From contig WXFD01000015.1 in assembly GCA_009877105.1 (NCBI GenBank), positions 1-35,515 on the forward strand: a DNA stretch of 35,515 nucleotides, written 5' to 3'. Position 1 is the first letter of the stretch. Every line of letters starts with the position of its first letter. The notes below the pieces were generated by a model. That model was not told the origin of the DNA, ran no database searches, and saw only the letters and a program-made list of their open reading frames with translations. Shown here piece by piece: positions 35,462 to 35,515 of the stretch. This DNA is from Bacteroidales bacterium (GTDB taxonomy: Bacteria; Bacteroidota; Bacteroidia; Bacteroidales; VadinHA17). Position numbers and translations under genes: made by a program.

Positions 35462-35515
35462 TCAATAGTTCTGGTCATTTAAAATAGATTTTGGGGATTT
35501 ATAACCTAGGGCTTT
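35462..35515 (-). pseudogene. possible 3' end of a transposase gene (partial, at window edge)
   Basis: The last 18 codons on the minus strand read KALGYKSPKSILNDQNY and a TGA stop. The (x)LGYKSP pattern near the very C-terminus is typical of IS3/IS30-type integrase-fold transposases (HSALGYKTP..). Only 17 residues are inside the window, so this is suggestive at best. If correct, the insertion sequence would end between here and the start of the CotH fragment at 35,444, explaining the loss of the CotH N-terminus. Confidence 0.35.

Overview
This window looks like a chromosomal segment of a member of the Bacteroidota, most likely a Bacteroidales/Marinilabiliales-type anaerobe or microaerophile. 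The evidence is a SusC/SusD pair driven by an ECF sigma/FecR module with the STN and DUF4974 domains typical of the phylum, several '-7' promoter elements of the form TAnnTTTG, lipoproteins with Bacteroidota-style lipoboxes, a FISUMP-domain lipoprotein, DUF4038 and DUF6508 proteins, and few Shine-Dalgarno sequences. No species is assigned.

Layout. Positions 1-2,206 hold a small outer-membrane barrel protein, a small lipoprotein and what looks like a decayed beta-barrel gene. Positions 2,275-6,282 hold catalase-peroxidase KatG and a single-chain [FeFe] hydrogenase with a twin-arginine leader. Positions 6,344-6,836 hold a tRNA-Gln(TTG) on the minus strand whose 3' end and terminator are repeated in two further tandem units of about 195 bp; each unit carries a GC-rich palindrome. 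Positions 6,958-9,278 (minus strand) hold a SiaC-type regulatory phosphoprotein, a small ribbon-helix-helix-like protein and class II fructose-bisphosphate aldolase. Positions 9,580-15,737 form a tightly spaced plus-strand run: TolC-like channel, periplasmic adaptor, TsaB, a DUF3108 protein and EF-P, followed after 156 bp by a PP2C/RsbU-type phosphatase.

Positions 15,752-17,625 (minus strand) hold TyrRS and CvpA. Positions 17,749-22,866 hold a Tat-leader Gfo/Idh/MocA oxidoreductase convergent with a DUF4038 glycosidase-like protein, a cytidylate-kinase-like protein and a MATE transporter. Positions 23,285-26,736 are a patchwork of single genes: a FISUMP lipoprotein, a small HExxH protein, a YD-repeat-like lipoprotein and a two-helix K+-channel-like protein with a non-standard filter. 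Positions 26,955-33,971 (minus strand) are a complete surface-signalling nutrient uptake module: ECF sigma, FecR anti-sigma, terminator, SusC-type receptor with STN domain, SusD. The last 1.2 kb holds a DUF6508 gene, a CotH C-terminal remnant interrupted by an in-frame stop, and what may be the tail of a transposase.

How the genes fit together. The sigma/FecR/SusC/SusD block is a classic trans-envelope regulated uptake system; no polysaccharide-degrading enzyme lies directly beside it, so the substrate is unknown. The SiaC-like protein and the PP2C phosphatase, although 7 kb apart, belong to families that act on each other elsewhere (partner switching). The hydrogenase has no maturation genes nearby. 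I saw no CRISPR array, prophage, rRNA or complete mobile element. I did not find one clearly new multi-gene system; the strongest oddities are the tRNA-Gln tandem duplication with its palindromes, the Tat-leader [FeFe] hydrogenase, the channel-like protein and the decayed right edge.
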